NCBI GenBank assembly: GCA_030065825.1 | Contig: JASJCY010000034.1 | Span: 1-64,000, forward strand | DNA length: 64,000 nucleotides | Direction: 5' to 3' | DNA from: Nostocaceae cyanobacterium | GTDB lineage: Bacteria; Cyanobacteriota; Cyanobacteriia; Cyanobacteriales; Nostocaceae | Shown: piece by piece, positions 8,830 through 18,492 of the stretch | Layout: each line of letters starts with the position of its first letter | How positions within the stretch are numbered: the first letter of the stretch is position 1 | Position numbers and translations under genes: made by a program | The notes under the pieces: generated by a model | Database searches by the model: none | The model's input: the letters and a program-made list of their open reading frames with translations, nothing else | Told to the model about the DNA's origin: nothing

Positions 8830-11800
8830 TTATGCTAACCTACGTAGGCGATCGCGTAAAATTTCCTCTTGGGTTTGTGCTTCTGCTAAAGCATCACGTA
8901 CTCCTTGTACTACCTCTGCTGGTGCTTGTTCCACAAATTTAGGATTACTTAACCTAGCATTGAGAGATTGAACTTCTTTTTCGACTTTACCCAGACTTTT
9001 CTCTAGTTTGCCTCGTAGTACCTCAATATCTACTACACCAGCTAGAGGAATTTCTACTTGTACTGTACCTACAACAGATGCAATAGCTTGTTCTGGTTTG
9101 GTTTCTATAACTTGTGGTTGTTGTAATTCTATCTGGTTTATATTTTCTTCAGGAGTACTTGTAAATAAATTCTGCCATAACTTTTGTCTGGCTGAGGTAG
9201 AGATTAAATTCCGAACTACTAACCAGGTTATATAACCAAAACCAATTATTTCAAAGAAAGTTCCAAAAAAAGGAAGATCATCTACGGCATTCGCTACCGC
9301 ATAGGCAACCCTCAAGGTAATAAATACAGGAATAATCAATAAAATTAATAAAATTATCCCCCAACGACCCGTTTGAGGTTTTAGTGCTGTTACTGTTTGC
9401 GGCTTTTGTTCCTCACCTCCGGTAATGGTTAAAGTTTCAACTTTTGCCAAATCTTGAATATAAGACTCTCCAGCGGTGAGAATTTGCCGTTCCTTGTCGC
9501 TTTCACTCTGCAAATTGACAGTTATCCTAACCCCTGGCTTAATGTCCGCTTCTGCCCGTAAATTACGAATAGTGCGAATTGTCCCAAATAACAATTCAAA
9601 CTCAGCTTCTAGATTATTATCTATCAAACTCGCATCTACCTGGGGATAGAGTTGTAAAGATAAACTTTGTTGGGAATCTTCCCCTTGCTGAGTGAGGGTA
9701 TGCCAAATTTCCTCAGTGATATGGGGCATAAAGGGATTTAGTAGCTTTAAAATCCCTTCTAGTACATATGCCAAAGTTTGCTGCGCTACCCGACGGGATG
9801 CAGGTTCAGCATCCTTGTATAAACGGGACTTAACCAGTTCAATATACCAATCGCAGAAATCACCCCAAATAAACTCATACAAACCCTTAGCCGCTTCTCC
9901 TAGCCCGTAATTATCCATGTAATCATGGGTTTGGCGCACAACTTGGTAATAACGAGAGAGAATCCACTTATCGCTTAATTCCGTAGCTTGGGGTACACCC
10001 AACTGCTGTGGCGTTTGACCATCCAAATTCATGATTACAAATCGCGCCGCATTCCACAACTTATTGGCAAAATTCCGCGACGCTTCCACCGATGACGATT
10101 CATTCTTTTTGCGATCGTACTCCAAGCGGATATCTTGACCAGCACCCACCACTTCCTTAATCATGGTATAGCGCAGGGCATCCGTACCATATTTATCTAT
10201 CAGAACCAGCGGATCGATACCATTATTAGAAGACTTGGACATCTTCTTGCCCTTTTCATCCAGCACCAAACCGTGGATATAAACATCCTTAAATGGCATT
10301 TGTCCCGTAAAATGACCCGCCATCATCGTCATTCTCGCAACCCAGAAGAAAATGATATCAAACCCCGTTACCAAAGTACTGGTGGGGTAATAAGTCTTTA
10401 AATCCGGAGTTTCTTCAGGCCATCCCAAAGTTGAAAAGGGCCATAAACCAGAAGAAAACCAGGTATCTAATACATCCGGGTCGCGCTCAATCTTGACATT
10501 TTCTCCAAATTGTGCAACGAGTTTCTCCCGTGCTTCTGCATCATTTTGTGCCACTACAAACGGCGTATTATCAGTAATCTCTCCTCCCGTCTCGCTGACA
10601 GCGTACCAAGCCGGGATTTGGTGTCCCCACCACAACTGACGGGAAATACACCAGTCCTTGAGTTTCACCAACCAATCACGGTAAACCTTAGTCCAGCGTT
10701 CCGGCACAAACCGGGGTGAATTTTCCTGATCCAGGAATTCCAAACACCGATCAGCCATGGGACGAATCTTCACAAACCACTGGGTTGACAACAGCGGTTC
10801 TACCGGAACCTTACCGCGATCGCTGTAAGGAACCGTGTGCTTATAATCCTCAACCTTTACCAGCACCCCATCAGCTTCCAGACGTGCAACCACATTCCCT
10901 CTAGCAACAAAGCGGTCTTGTCCTTGAAACTCCCCGGCATTGTCATTCAGCGTGCCGTCCTTGTTCATAATATTAATAAACGGCAGATTGTGACGCTGAC
11001 CCATTTCAAAATCATTGGGGTCATGGGCTGGGGTTACCTTCACGCACCCAGTTCCAAAAGTCGGGTCAACCAACTCATCTCCAACAATGGGAATTTCCCG
11101 ATTCATAATTGGCAGTGTTAGGGTTTTGCCAATTAAATGTTTGTAGCGTTCATCACTAGGATTTACTGCCACTCCCGTATCCCCTAACATCGTTTCTGGT
11201 CGAGTCGTCGCCACCTCTAAATGACCAGAACCATCGCTCAAAGGATAGCGGAAATACCACAGATGACCATCAACCTCTTTGGCGTCCACCTCCAAATCAG
11301 ACACAGCAGATTGTGACTCCGGGCACCAATTAACCAAGTAATTACCGCGATAAATTAACCCTTCTTCATAGAGACGGTTAAAAGCTAACAAAACCGCCTT
11401 CGACAAACCATCATCCAGGGTAAAACGTTCCCGCGACCAATCCACCGACACACCCAAACGTCGCAGTTGATTAACAATTGTCCCCCCAGATTCTCCTTTC
11501 CATTGCCAAGCCCGTTCTAAGAATTTCTCCCGTCCCAAATCGTAGCGAGTTTTACCTTCTTCTCTAAGTTGCTTTTCCAGAATTGTATGCACAGCGATGC
11601 TGGCGTGGTCTGTTCCCGGTAGATAGAGAGCATTCCGTCCCTGCATCCGCTGATAGCGTACCAGAGTATCAATTAAAGTATTATCAAAGGCATGTCCCAT
11701 ATGTAACTTACCCGTAACATTGGGAGGTGGAATAACGATACAGTAGGGTTCACCACCATGGTTGGGATCGGCTTTATAAACTTGGTTCTGTTCCCAAAAT

Positions 11801-11868
11801 TTTTGCCACTTAGCTTCAGTGGAGAAGGGATCGTAAAGACTAGGGAGATTTATCATTGTTGTGGTCAT
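8830..11868 (-). CDS. valS: Valyl-tRNA synthetase with inserted CAAD membrane domain
   Basis: This class I synthetase charges tRNA-Val. The HIGH-type motif ([14 protein letters not shown]) is at about residues 47-60, the editing domain follows, and the KMSKS loop ([11 protein letters not shown]) is at about 540. The anticodon-binding domain ends near 820. Residues about 830-925 then form two hydrophobic segments ([16 protein letters not shown] and [12 protein letters not shown]) with a charged loop. This is the cyanobacterial aminoacyl-tRNA synthetase appended domain (CAAD), inserted before the usual C-terminal coiled coil (about 945-1010). The total of 1012 residues exceeds standard ValRS by about that insert. 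CAAD is known to anchor synthetases to thylakoid membranes. The start ATG at 11868 precedes [10 protein letters not shown]. Confidence 0.97.
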   Translation of the reverse strand: MTTTMINLPSLYDPFSTEAKWQKFWEQNQVYKADPNHGGEPYCIVIPPPNVTGKLHMGHAFDNTLIDTLVRYQRMQGRNALYLPGTDHASIAVHTILEKQLREEGKTRYDLGREKFLERAWQWKGESGGTIVNQLRRLGVSVDWSRERFTLDDGLSKAVLLAFNRLYEEGLIYRGNYLVNWCPESQSAVSDLEVDAKEVDGHLWYFRYPLSDGSGHLEVATTRPETMLGDTGVAVNPSDERYKHLIGKTLTLPIMNREIPIVGDELVDPTFGTGCVKVTPAHDPNDFEMGQRHNLPFINIMNKDGTLNDNAGEFQGQDRFVARGNVVARLEADGVLVKVEDYKHTVPYSDRGKVPVEPLLSTQWFVKIRPMADRCLEFLDQENSPRFVPERWTKVYRDWLVKLKDWCISRQLWWGHQIPAWYAVSETGGEITDNTPFVVAQNDAEAREKLVAQFGENVKIERDPDVLDTWFSSGLWPFSTLGWPEETPDLKTYYPTSTLVTGFDIIFFWVARMTMMAGHFTGQMPFKDVYIHGLVLDEKGKKMSKSSNNGIDPLVLIDKYGTDALRYTMIKEVVGAGQDIRLEYDRKKNESSSVEASRNFANKLWNAARFVIMNLDGQTPQQLGVPQATELSDKWILSRYYQVVRQTHDYMDNYGLGEAAKGLYEFIWGDFCDWYIELVKSRLYKDAEPASRRVAQQTLAYVLEGILKLLNPFMPHITEEIWHTLTQQGEDSQQSLSLQLYPQVDASLIDNNLEAEFELLFGTIRTIRNLRAEADIKPGVRITVNLQSESDKERQILTAGESYIQDLAKVETLTITGGEEQKPQTVTALKPQTGRWGIILLILLIIPVFITLRVAYAVANAVDDLPFFGTFFEIIGFGYITWLVVRNLISTSARQKLWQNLFTSTPEENINQIELQQPQVIETKPEQAIASVVGTVQVEIPLAGVVDIEVLRGKLEKSLGKVEKEVQSLNARLSNPKFVEQAPAEVVQGVRDALAEAQTQEEILRDRLRRLA

Positions 11869-11989
11869 GCTGGGAAAACTAATTTTGTCACAACTCTAAT
11901 AAATTTTGCCACAGGCTGGAAAGGAGATTGATAAAATTGAAGCGAAGCCTCCCTACAGTCGTCTACCCCCCGCTATAGTAACTGCCGGG

Positions 11990-12040
11990 GTTTCTCAACG
12001 GGCAAACAGCATTAGTCATTCTCAAGAAACCCGGTTTTTT
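11990..12040. repeat. AAACCCGGTTT repeat fragment
   Basis: The segment CATTAGTCATTCTCAAGAAA followed by CCCGGTTTTTT matches one arm of the elements at 28313-28422 and 57983-58089. The opposite arm is only partly kept (GGGGTTTCTCAACGGGC, about 11988). It sits about 120 bases upstream of valS. Confidence 0.55.
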
Positions 12041-12127
12041 TACCCACAAATTATGTTTCTAGGGCAAGCAAAAATACTTAAATTACAGTTACAAATACCT
12101 GTATTATAGCTGTCAAATCTAGCTTTT

Positions 12128-12187
12128 TACCTCTCGTTACAAGGTTCTACCTTGTAATACCTCTCGTTACAAGGTTCTACCTTGTAA
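12128..12187. repeat. Two tandem 30-bp hairpin repeats
   Basis: Two identical 30-base units (12128-12157 and 12158-12187) each hold CTCTCG followed by a perfect 9-bp inverted repeat TTACAAGGT / ACCTTGTAA around the loop TCT. The flank, stem length and loop are the same as in the array at 6802-7172, although the stem sequence is unrelated, so they belong to one structural family. Confidence 0.9.
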
Positions 12188-13058
12188 TGAATTTTACGGA
12201 GGTTCTGACTCCAGAGGATGCATTTCCAGGCAGCAGCCCAGAAACGAGTTAAGCTTAGAGGTTGTTTGTCAAGTCAACAAGTATACCCGGAACCTCTGTG
12301 GGTAAACCTCTCTCCTACAAGTCCAGAGGCTTTGAAACCCCACTTCCGATATAAAATGTTTTTCCGCTTCCCTCTCCTTCTAGGATGCTGCTGGCGAATT
12401 GGGTCCCAGACCCCACTCTACTCAAAGCCGCGCATAGCGCGTCTACATTTACCCACAAATTGGTTGGTAGAGACGTAAAATTTTACGTCTCTACATCTGG
12501 TGGGATGGGGAAAAATCATTATGTGAGGGGCGATACCCCTTATTTGCCATTGGTATCCTTCTAGTAGTCCACCACATTAGTTACGAGGGGTCACAGATCC
12601 CCGACTTCTTTAAGAAGTCGGGGATCGCTCACACCCGCGACTTGTCAAAATTAATGTGGTTGAGTACTAGGAGAGGGTTAAAACAACCATTTATAAAACG
12701 TCAAAGCAAGAAAAAACAAGACTTTTGAATGCGTGACTTTTGACTTCCAAGGCAGCGGTACTAGGGGCTAGGAGGGCGTGTTTTCAAACCCCTAAAATCC
12801 TCATCCTATAGACGCCGAGTTTGAAAACAGACCCTAGGGGGGTTAGGTTTGGGATATTTTGTGTTAATAATAATACTTTTCAAACATGCTCATTAACAAG
12901 GGAAATATTGTATCAGTTCAGTACTTTTACTGAAGCATTCTGGATATAAATATTAATAATATATGTATTGTATAAGGTATAACGCCTTGCTAAATTAGAA
13001 ATCAACATGATTGAGATTTATTTTGCTCAATAATATGTGATATCATCCAGGGACTACC
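12188..13058. other. Gene-poor repeat region upstream of the KGK gene
   Basis: No reading frame here has gene character. The stretch holds the nested palindromic element at 12561-12670 and a possible paired motif (GTTTTCAAACCCCTA at 12780-12794 and GAGTTTGAAAACAGACCC at 12818-12835). AT-rich DNA directly precedes the KGK gene and probably contains its promoter. Confidence 0.5.
12561..12670. mobile_element. MITE-like nested palindrome with CTAG ends
   Basis: Terminal inverted repeats 12561-12579 (CTAGTAGTCCACCACATTA) and 12652-12670 pair with two mismatches over 19 bases. Between them lies a perfect 15-bp inverted repeat with a single central base (12596-12626, GATCCCCGACTTCTT and its complement). 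The whole 110-bp unit can fold into a two-level hairpin. It has no coding capacity. A second CTAG-ended unit with different ends is at 60811-60938. Confidence 0.65.
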
Positions 13059-13478
13059 ATGAAATCAAAAATCAGTTTAAAAAATTGTGGTAATCATGAT
13101 GTGGTTGCCTTTAATTCTACTTTATTGAAAGTGGAAAATATGTCCAAAGAAGTAGAACATTTATTTTTTAATCAAACACTGCTAGGAGCAAAATTAACTG
13201 AATTATTAAATTATAAGAAAATCTTAAAAGAGTTTAGTAGTCCCTGGAGTGAAGATAGAGAATCTCAGGTTTACGAAAACTGGTTCAATGATGGAGTAGA
13301 TTGTGAACTTCTCAGATTGGGTGCCCAACAATGGAAACAAGGAAAACTGAGAATTAACTTCAATGTTTCTTTAGAGTTTGTGCCTGATGAAGCTGAAAAT
13401 GAAATAACCCCACAAATCACGGTTCCAGAATCAAATATTAAATATCAATACCAAAACCGCAATAAGAGTGCAGCGTAA
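13059..13478 (+). CDS. KGK domain protein
   Basis: The 139-residue protein ends with the feature that names this cyanobacterial family: a Trp followed by Lys-x-Gly-Lys and then a beta strand (WKQGKLRINFNVSLEFVPDE, about residues 91-110). The N-terminal part opens with MKSKISLKNCGNHDVV and has a short helical centre. KGK proteins occur in multiple copies in cyanobacteria and their role is unknown. The start ATG at 13059 is preceded by a weak CCAGGGA box. A later start at the MSKEVEH methionine is possible. No operon partner. Confidence 0.7.
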   Translation: MKSKISLKNCGNHDVVAFNSTLLKVENMSKEVEHLFFNQTLLGAKLTELLNYKKILKEFSSPWSEDRESQVYENWFNDGVDCELLRLGAQQWKQGKLRINFNVSLEFVPDEAENEITPQITVPESNIKYQYQNRNKSAA

Positions 13479-13727
13479 AAATAAGTCAAAGGATAAACTT
13501 GCTGACTCTTAACCTTTAAAAAAATACCCCTTTCTCCTTAACTCCCACAAATTTAAAAAATGTTTGCAAAGTATTTGGCAATATAATTTGCTGCTAAGAC
13601 TACATTTGTAAACTACCTAGAGAGATTTTGATTGTGTGCTTCCGCAATTTATAGTAGCCATATCAAATATTAAATTTGACTTTTGCTTACATTATCTCAA
13701 GAGTATTTTTATCAGGAGATAGGTCAT

Positions 13728-13840
13728 ATCTTGCACCATTCGAGGGTAAGCATGGAGAAACCGGGTTTATGAACGAAAAATTAGGGTTTTAGAGGGTTCA
13801 ATATTCCTAATAAACCCGGTTTCTGAACCAGGTGCAAGAT
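13728..13840. mobile_element. MITE-like element with ATCTTGCACC ends and AAACCCGG arms
   Basis: The perfect 10-bp terminal inverted repeats ATCTTGCACC (13728-13737) and GGTGCAAGAT (13831-13840) enclose a second inverted pair, GAGAAACCGGGTTTA (about 13755-13769) and TAAACCCGGTTTCT (13810-13823). The unit is 113 bp and non-coding. The same architecture is at 28313-28422. The remainder of 13479-13925 is AT-rich with no gene. Confidence 0.75.
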
Positions 13841-13925
13841 GTGTGATAGGGGTTATATAGAGGAAATAAATAATTCCTCCTTTGTTTATCCACACCTCTG
13901 ATAACATTATTAGATATTAGCTCTT

Positions 13926-14513
13926 TTATAGAGCATTTCTTAATCGTTCTAGACGCAGCTTAATTTCCCCAAAATCTTGATCTCCTTTCAGTCTTTCTAA
14001 AACATCTTTATCGCTGTTGAGGATCAAGGTTCTATAAGCAGTAATAGCCCGATCAAGTTGATTGATATCCATATCATCAGTCTTAATCACCGCAAATATT
14101 TCTTCTATCAGAGGTTCTACAAGTATTTCTTGGGCTCCCAAGTTTACTATACCATCCCGGATAGTTGGTCCATCGGAACGATTACTACATCTTGCTGCCA
14201 TATAGGAAGCAACAATACTAGTTCTACAATCAATTTGGTCATCTTCCTTTTTCCCAGCTCTATCCAGGCTATTCTGAACAGTTGCGGAAACGTTGACAAT
14301 AGAACCTTCTGGATTCACTTGAAAATCTACAACTCCTTCTGGAGGAGCAAACATATCCCCTGAACTTCCATCTGTTATTTCTCCCACTGTTTCAATTGTG
14401 CCACCAGCATTTGCCCGAATAGGCACACCTACTAGAGAAGCGAACAAAATAAGCACAATAGCAAATTTTAAGGGCATTTTGTTTCTATTCATAGCTTTTA
14501 CTACCAATTTCAT
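13926..14513 (-). CDS. Exported protein of unknown function
   Basis: The 195-residue frame starts with a signal peptide (hydrophobic core FAIVLILFASLVGVPI, cleavage likely after ANA at 36). The start could also be the second Met at residue 8. The mature part is acidic, contains two cysteines (DCRTS and ARCSN) and ends in a helical segment rich in Leu and Arg. No family is recognised. It lies 17 bases downstream of the outer-membrane-like gene 14531-15805 on the same strand, so the two are probably co-transcribed and may work in the envelope together. Confidence 0.65.
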   Translation of the reverse strand: MKLVVKAMNRNKMPLKFAIVLILFASLVGVPIRANAGGTIETVGEITDGSSGDMFAPPEGVVDFQVNPEGSIVNVSATVQNSLDRAGKKEDDQIDCRTSIVASYMAARCSNRSDGPTIRDGIVNLGAQEILVEPLIEEIFAVIKTDDMDINQLDRAITAYRTLILNSDKDVLERLKGDQDFGEIKLRLERLRNAL

Positions 14514-14530
14514 TCAATGTCCACTCAGGC

Positions 14531-15805
14531 TTAAAATTGAAAAGCATAACCTGCGCTGACAGTCAAGCCAATACCATCATCAAAATTACTAGTAACGTCT
14601 GTGAAAAATGTGTGAACAACTACAGGAACCTTTTTGAGGGGAACAAAAGAAGTACCCACGTTGAGACGATTTCCAGTCCAGCTACTGATTAAAGATACTT
14701 GAGGGGTGGCTCTTAACCCTACGCTACCAAAAAAATTAGGATTATTTTCATCAGCTTCTATTGCCCCTCTGGAGCGAAAACTACCACTACCAATACCCAG
14801 AGAAACTGTTAGAGGTAATTTGTTAGTTGGGCTATTTGGTTCCAGGGGGAATGACCTAGTAACAACTCCATAGATGGTTTCGTCTTCATCATCAGCATCT
14901 CCCCATTTCACAGCATTTGCCCAACCAACAGCCACTGCTGTGCCATCAGAGAAGAATTTGTGTACTTTAAAACCCAAACCGCCACTATCGCCAAAATCAA
15001 AGTCATCACCACCACCTACACTGGTAATGCTAGCAGTAACTTCTAATCCTACGGCTTTAGCAGGATCTCCTAAACCAAAACCAACAGCCAAGGCTCCATC
15101 TGTCCTACCTTCGTCTAAAGGAAAGTTTACACCAGCACCAATAAAGGCTTGACGCCAACTTGCACCATAAGCGGTGGGTGTACCAGCACTAGAACCAGGA
15201 ACAGCAACTGGGAGTTCCCCTGGTTTGATAATGGGAGGAATTAACAACTCCTGACGTAATCTATTCGTTTCTGCTAGGGTATCCCCTACGGTTCCAGAGG
15301 AGTCTATTTGCGCCACTTTTTTGACTTTACTAACAGCCCGCAAATTTTTGATCAGATCCCCATTTAACTCTGATGCTGCCCTCACCTGAAGAGCAGTTTT
15401 TTTACTAACAGTAGTGGAAGCCTTAGCTTTCTGATTGATAACTACGTTTCTCACCACATCTGCATTCAGGTCTGAACCAGACTTAGCACCAAATTGCAAG
15501 CCCTTGATAACTGAACCCAAACCATCACTAATTTTTGCGGGATTTACTAAAGCAACATTTTTGTTAGCTTTGTATAACACTAACTTTTCCCGCAGGTCTG
15601 TATCAGAAGTGACATTTTTTTTTGATAAAATATAATCCTTGTTCCGACTGAAAGAAGACCTGAATTGGTTTTGCTCTATTTCAGCAGCAATTCCCGGATT
15701 GATTGCAATCGGAGTGAACGACAGAAGGGAAGTGGTTAAAGTTACCCCTAAACCCAAGTAAATATACCTCACACCAATAAACTGAGAAATTTGTTGTTTA
15801 TCCAC
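14531..15805 (-). CDS. Putative outer-membrane beta-barrel-like protein
   Basis: The best start is the GTG at 15805, because AAGGAA sits seven bases upstream. This gives 424 residues; the frame also extends 13 codons upstream. A signal peptide covers about residues 1-40 (GLGVTLTTSLLSFTPIAI, then IAA). A polar, Lys/Asn-rich linker region follows. From about 220 on, alternating glycine-rich strands (VGFGLGDPAKAVGLEVTASI, LTVSLGIGSGSF) end with a C-terminal aromatic strand (LTVSAGYAFQF). Ending in Phe is typical of Omp85-assembled barrels. The exact family is unknown. It is probably the first gene of a two-gene unit. Confidence 0.65.
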   Translation of the reverse strand: MDKQQISQFIGVRYIYLGLGVTLTTSLLSFTPIAINPGIAAEIEQNQFRSSFSRNKDYILSKKNVTSDTDLREKLVLYKANKNVALVNPAKISDGLGSVIKGLQFGAKSGSDLNADVVRNVVINQKAKASTTVSKKTALQVRAASELNGDLIKNLRAVSKVKKVAQIDSSGTVGDTLAETNRLRQELLIPPIIKPGELPVAVPGSSAGTPTAYGASWRQAFIGAGVNFPLDEGRTDGALAVGFGLGDPAKAVGLEVTASITSVGGGDDFDFGDSGGLGFKVHKFFSDGTAVAVGWANAVKWGDADDEDETIYGVVTRSFPLEPNSPTNKLPLTVSLGIGSGSFRSRGAIEADENNPNFFGSVGLRATPQVSLISSWTGNRLNVGTSFVPLKKVPVVVHTFFTDVTSNFDDGIGLTVSAGYAFQF

Positions 15806-16221
15806 CGTAATATTCCTTCGGCAAAAATAAATACGTGCGTGCAAAAAGAAATTATACTCGCACTACGAAAAAACAAAATGGTATTTTTACGGAAAAGTGC
15901 CAAAGGATACTAAAATTTGTCATTAATTTCCGACTGCTATAAAGTTTGTTTATCATAATTCGGTTTTTACAGGTAAAAATCCGAACTAAGGTAGCAACAT
16001 ACAGCAAAACGGGAAAAAACACATCAGTAACCACGAAGCAACCTGGCATGTTTGCACCCATCGGAAAACAATTAATATCGATCCGTTTGGCTAGATTATA
16101 AACTTGTGGCTATGATGGTTAAGTTTACTACATAAGACTAAAACTAAAAATAGTCAATAGTGTAGACATGCACTATCCATAGGAGTAGTATAACTGCTGA
16201 GACGGACATCATCAAAAATAA

Positions 16222-16255
16222 AACCTCCTGAATGGGTAAAGTGATTCAGGAGGTT
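16222..16255 (-). terminator. Rho-independent terminator of the actin-like cassette
   Basis: A perfect 12-bp stem, AACCTCCTGAAT / ATTCAGGAGGTT, with a 10-base loop is followed on the minus strand by a T-rich tract (TTATTTTTG). It lies about 36 bases after the stop of the ParR-like gene. Confidence 0.85.
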
Positions 16256-16291
16256 AAAAATAAGTACAAAGTACAAAGCACCCTGATATTT

Positions 16292-16795
16292 TTAAAAATC
16301 TTCCAGAAATTGACTTAGACGGCTTATTAAAGGGTCTACTTCTTGAGGAGGAGCAGCAACAGCATTATTAGGAGTAGAACTATTAGTATGTACAACTTCC
16401 AATGCTGGTGCTGAATTGTTGGGAGGGTGAATAATTGGTTGTTGATTCACCATGATTGCCAACTGTGCCACTTGTTGACTCAGCTGCATTAGTTGGCTTT
16501 CTATAACTTCCAAACGGTGAGATTCTTTAGCAAAAAAACGTTCCTCAAGGTTAGCTAACTTACTTTGCAATTCAGCTATTTTTTGTTCGACCCCTGGTGT
16601 AGTTTCGCCAATCTGCACAGGTCGTACAGATTCTGGTACACACAGAGACTGCCATAGAGCCTCTTTACAGAGGTCACTAAAAGTCTTTTCTGGTTGTTTC
16701 TCCAAATAGCTTTCTACAAGTGCTAACAAGCTTTCATCTGCAACTCCTGGGTTAAACGTAACCGATTTAACTACTTTTTTTGACCATTGGAACAT
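16292..16795 (-). CDS. ParR-like adaptor candidate beside an actin-like gene
   Basis: The 167-residue protein starts only five bases after the stop of the actin-like gene. Residues 10-50 (SVTFNPGVADESLLALVESY and on) fit a ribbon-helix-helix fold: one strand, then two helices. Residues about 68-120 form a coiled coil (AELQSKLANLEERFF and on). A Pro/Asn-rich linker follows, and a short acidic C-terminal helix closes the protein (DPLISRLSQFLEDF). This order matches ParR-type adaptors, which bind centromere DNA by the N-terminus and the filament by the C-terminal helix. I infer the role from layout and context. No sequence family was confirmed. Confidence 0.5.
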   Translation of the reverse strand: MFQWSKKVVKSVTFNPGVADESLLALVESYLEKQPEKTFSDLCKEALWQSLCVPESVRPVQIGETTPGVEQKIAELQSKLANLEERFFAKESHRLEVIESQLMQLSQQVAQLAIMVNQQPIIHPPNNSAPALEVVHTNSSTPNNAVAAPPQEVDPLISRLSQFLEDF

Positions 16796-16800
16796 CAGTA

Positions 16801-17943
16801 CTAAGCCCTAGCAGAGCGATTGGCAGAAATCTGTGCCTCTCCATAAATATACTGCCCTAAGGCGTTAGCCTGTCGCGATGGTGCTGCTAAGTGAGCGTTA
16901 ATTTTTGCGTCTTTAAGCAAACGTTGTACATCTTCCCAGAAAAATTCGCCCCCACCACCGGTGAGAATCACATCTGTGACCCGTTCTGGCAGCCATTCTA
17001 GTACCTTATTACAGATTTCCCGAGAAAATTGCTCTGTGAGGTTGGGGAGAAAATCATCTAAGTTGGTAGGCTTGCTAGCACCTCTAGGACGATAAAAGCG
17101 ATCGCCCTTGGGTCGGTTGACTGCGGAAATCAAAGCTAAAGATTGACTATCAGCTCCCTCAATTTCGTCGGCTACCAATTTATAAAACTCGCTCATACCA
17201 AAGTCTTCACTCTTGGAAGCACCTCGTGCAAAGCGGAAGTTGTCAACCATGAGGCAATCAATAGTTTGATGTCCGATATCAACAATCGCTGCGGAAAGTT
17301 TTGTAAAGTCCGGGGTGGAGGCTACTTGCTTGGGTTGAGCTTCACACCAGAGCAAACTGCCATAACCTTCTGGCATTACCCACACTTTGGTGATGTTCAA
17401 AGACACCTGTTCCCCACGAAAGTTCATGATGTGCGGACCACTCAATTGACTGATCAACTGATTTTTTTCGCTTTCAAACTGTCCTTGGGAAAGGTAAGGC
17501 AGACCGACAACAACTGAAATATCGTCTTTAAGATTAAAGTAGCCTGCACATGCCAAAACTTTTACCAGTGCATCTTCAACCTTGGATTGACCGACTCCGA
17601 GATTAGCCCCAAAATCTGCTGCTAATTGACCGACAGCGAATCCATTTCCCTGATACTCCAACCACAAATCCATTAAGGGGTCTGTAGCACGGGCTTCAAA
17701 AACACCTCCCCGTACCTCTTCCATGGACATTTTTTTAACATTGGCAGGTACAAACGTTACATTGTTGGGGTCGCGGCTGATACAGGTTTTGGTAGAAGTT
17801 CTACCTAAGTCCACACTGAGAAGGTTTTTATTCCCACTGCTCATGGGCTTAGGTGTAGCATTGATGGGAGTAGCAGCCGAAATCCGATTCATGGGGATAG
17901 CAGCGGCATTCATGGGGGTAGCGGCGGAAGGTTGGTCTGTCAT
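16801..17943 (-). CDS. ParM/StbA-like actin-family ATPase
   Basis: The 380-residue protein has the actin/Hsp70 nucleotide fold. The phosphate-1 loop DLGRTSTK is at 45-52, phosphate-2 VDIGHQTID is at about 221-229, and the adenosine motif LTGGGGEFF is at about 322-330. This matches ParM-like bacterial actins that polymerise to segregate DNA. It has an unusual N-terminal extension of about 38 residues with repeated Pro-Met/Ile-Asn units (PMNAAAIPMN, PINATPKPM). The ParR-like gene follows after five bases, and a terminator follows that. No plasmid genes are nearby, so this may be a chromosomal cassette with another cargo. Confidence 0.8.
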   Translation of the reverse strand: MTDQPSAATPMNAAAIPMNRISAATPINATPKPMSSGNKNLLSVDLGRTSTKTCISRDPNNVTFVPANVKKMSMEEVRGGVFEARATDPLMDLWLEYQGNGFAVGQLAADFGANLGVGQSKVEDALVKVLACAGYFNLKDDISVVVGLPYLSQGQFESEKNQLISQLSGPHIMNFRGEQVSLNITKVWVMPEGYGSLLWCEAQPKQVASTPDFTKLSAAIVDIGHQTIDCLMVDNFRFARGASKSEDFGMSEFYKLVADEIEGADSQSLALISAVNRPKGDRFYRPRGASKPTNLDDFLPNLTEQFSREICNKVLEWLPERVTDVILTGGGGEFFWEDVQRLLKDAKINAHLAAPSRQANALGQYIYGEAQISANRSARA

Positions 17944-18180
17944 GAAAGCTCCTAGTCTGTACTTAGCTCTAAAAAGTTACCATGTTCATCTTACAAAAGA
18001 GCGTCTTAACAAAAATTTTTGCTAACGTCAACTATAGCTATGAGGATGCCAAAAGTTACTTTCAGAGATCATTGTTTAGCAATATTTGACAAGATTTAAG
18101 CGATCGCTCAGTAAAGTCAAGGTCTAATTTTAGACAAAAAAGCTGATTTATATATATAAATTAGGATAATGGTGCTTTTT

Positions 18181-18429
18181 TCATCTATTTTTGCTTTTTT
18201 GCTTACCTTTAACCACCCAGACTATAAGAGTCAGGGGCAAGATACTTGTCTTTATGAGTATATACTGGTTACCCAATATATACCTTGAGTATGTTAGCAA
18301 ACTTACCCACCCAGCGCTACCCAGAATGCTGTAAACAAAAGCTGCTAAAATTATTTTTACTGGTTTGTAAGCTTTGATTAAATATGTTAAATTTGACTCT
18401 TGTAAATCAGAGATGCGCCAAACAATCAA
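18181..18429 (-). CDS. Possible small membrane protein
   Basis: The 82-residue frame has two hydrophobic stretches (IILAAFVYSILGSAGWVSLL, about 26-45, and a second at about 58-73) and a basic C-terminal end. The start would be TTG with no clear ribosome site, and the composition is AT-rich. I recognise no family. It may be chance. Confidence 0.25.
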   Translation of the reverse strand: MIVWRISDLQESNLTYLIKAYKPVKIILAAFVYSILGSAGWVSLLTYSRYILGNQYILIKTSILPLTLIVWVVKGKQKSKNR

Positions 18430-18492
18430 AAATCAAAAATTATTTTTCAAAGTAAATTTTAATCATGATAAGTGGCGCTTCCCTTAATATTT

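Noticed and set aside
11906-12478. Two plus-strand frames upstream of valS
   Set aside because: No ribosome site, no protein-like pattern, and they cross repeat elements.
15852-16061. Minus-strand frame of 69 codons upstream of the outer-membrane-like gene
   Set aside because: Low-complexity, Cys/Phe-rich composition and no ribosome site; it lies in probable promoter DNA.
17143-17517. Plus-strand frame of 124 codons
   Set aside because: Antisense shadow of the actin-like gene, which has clear family motifs.
17944-18180. Centromere-like iterons upstream of the actin-like gene
   Set aside because: I looked for tandem direct repeats and found none beyond a HIP1 octamer.
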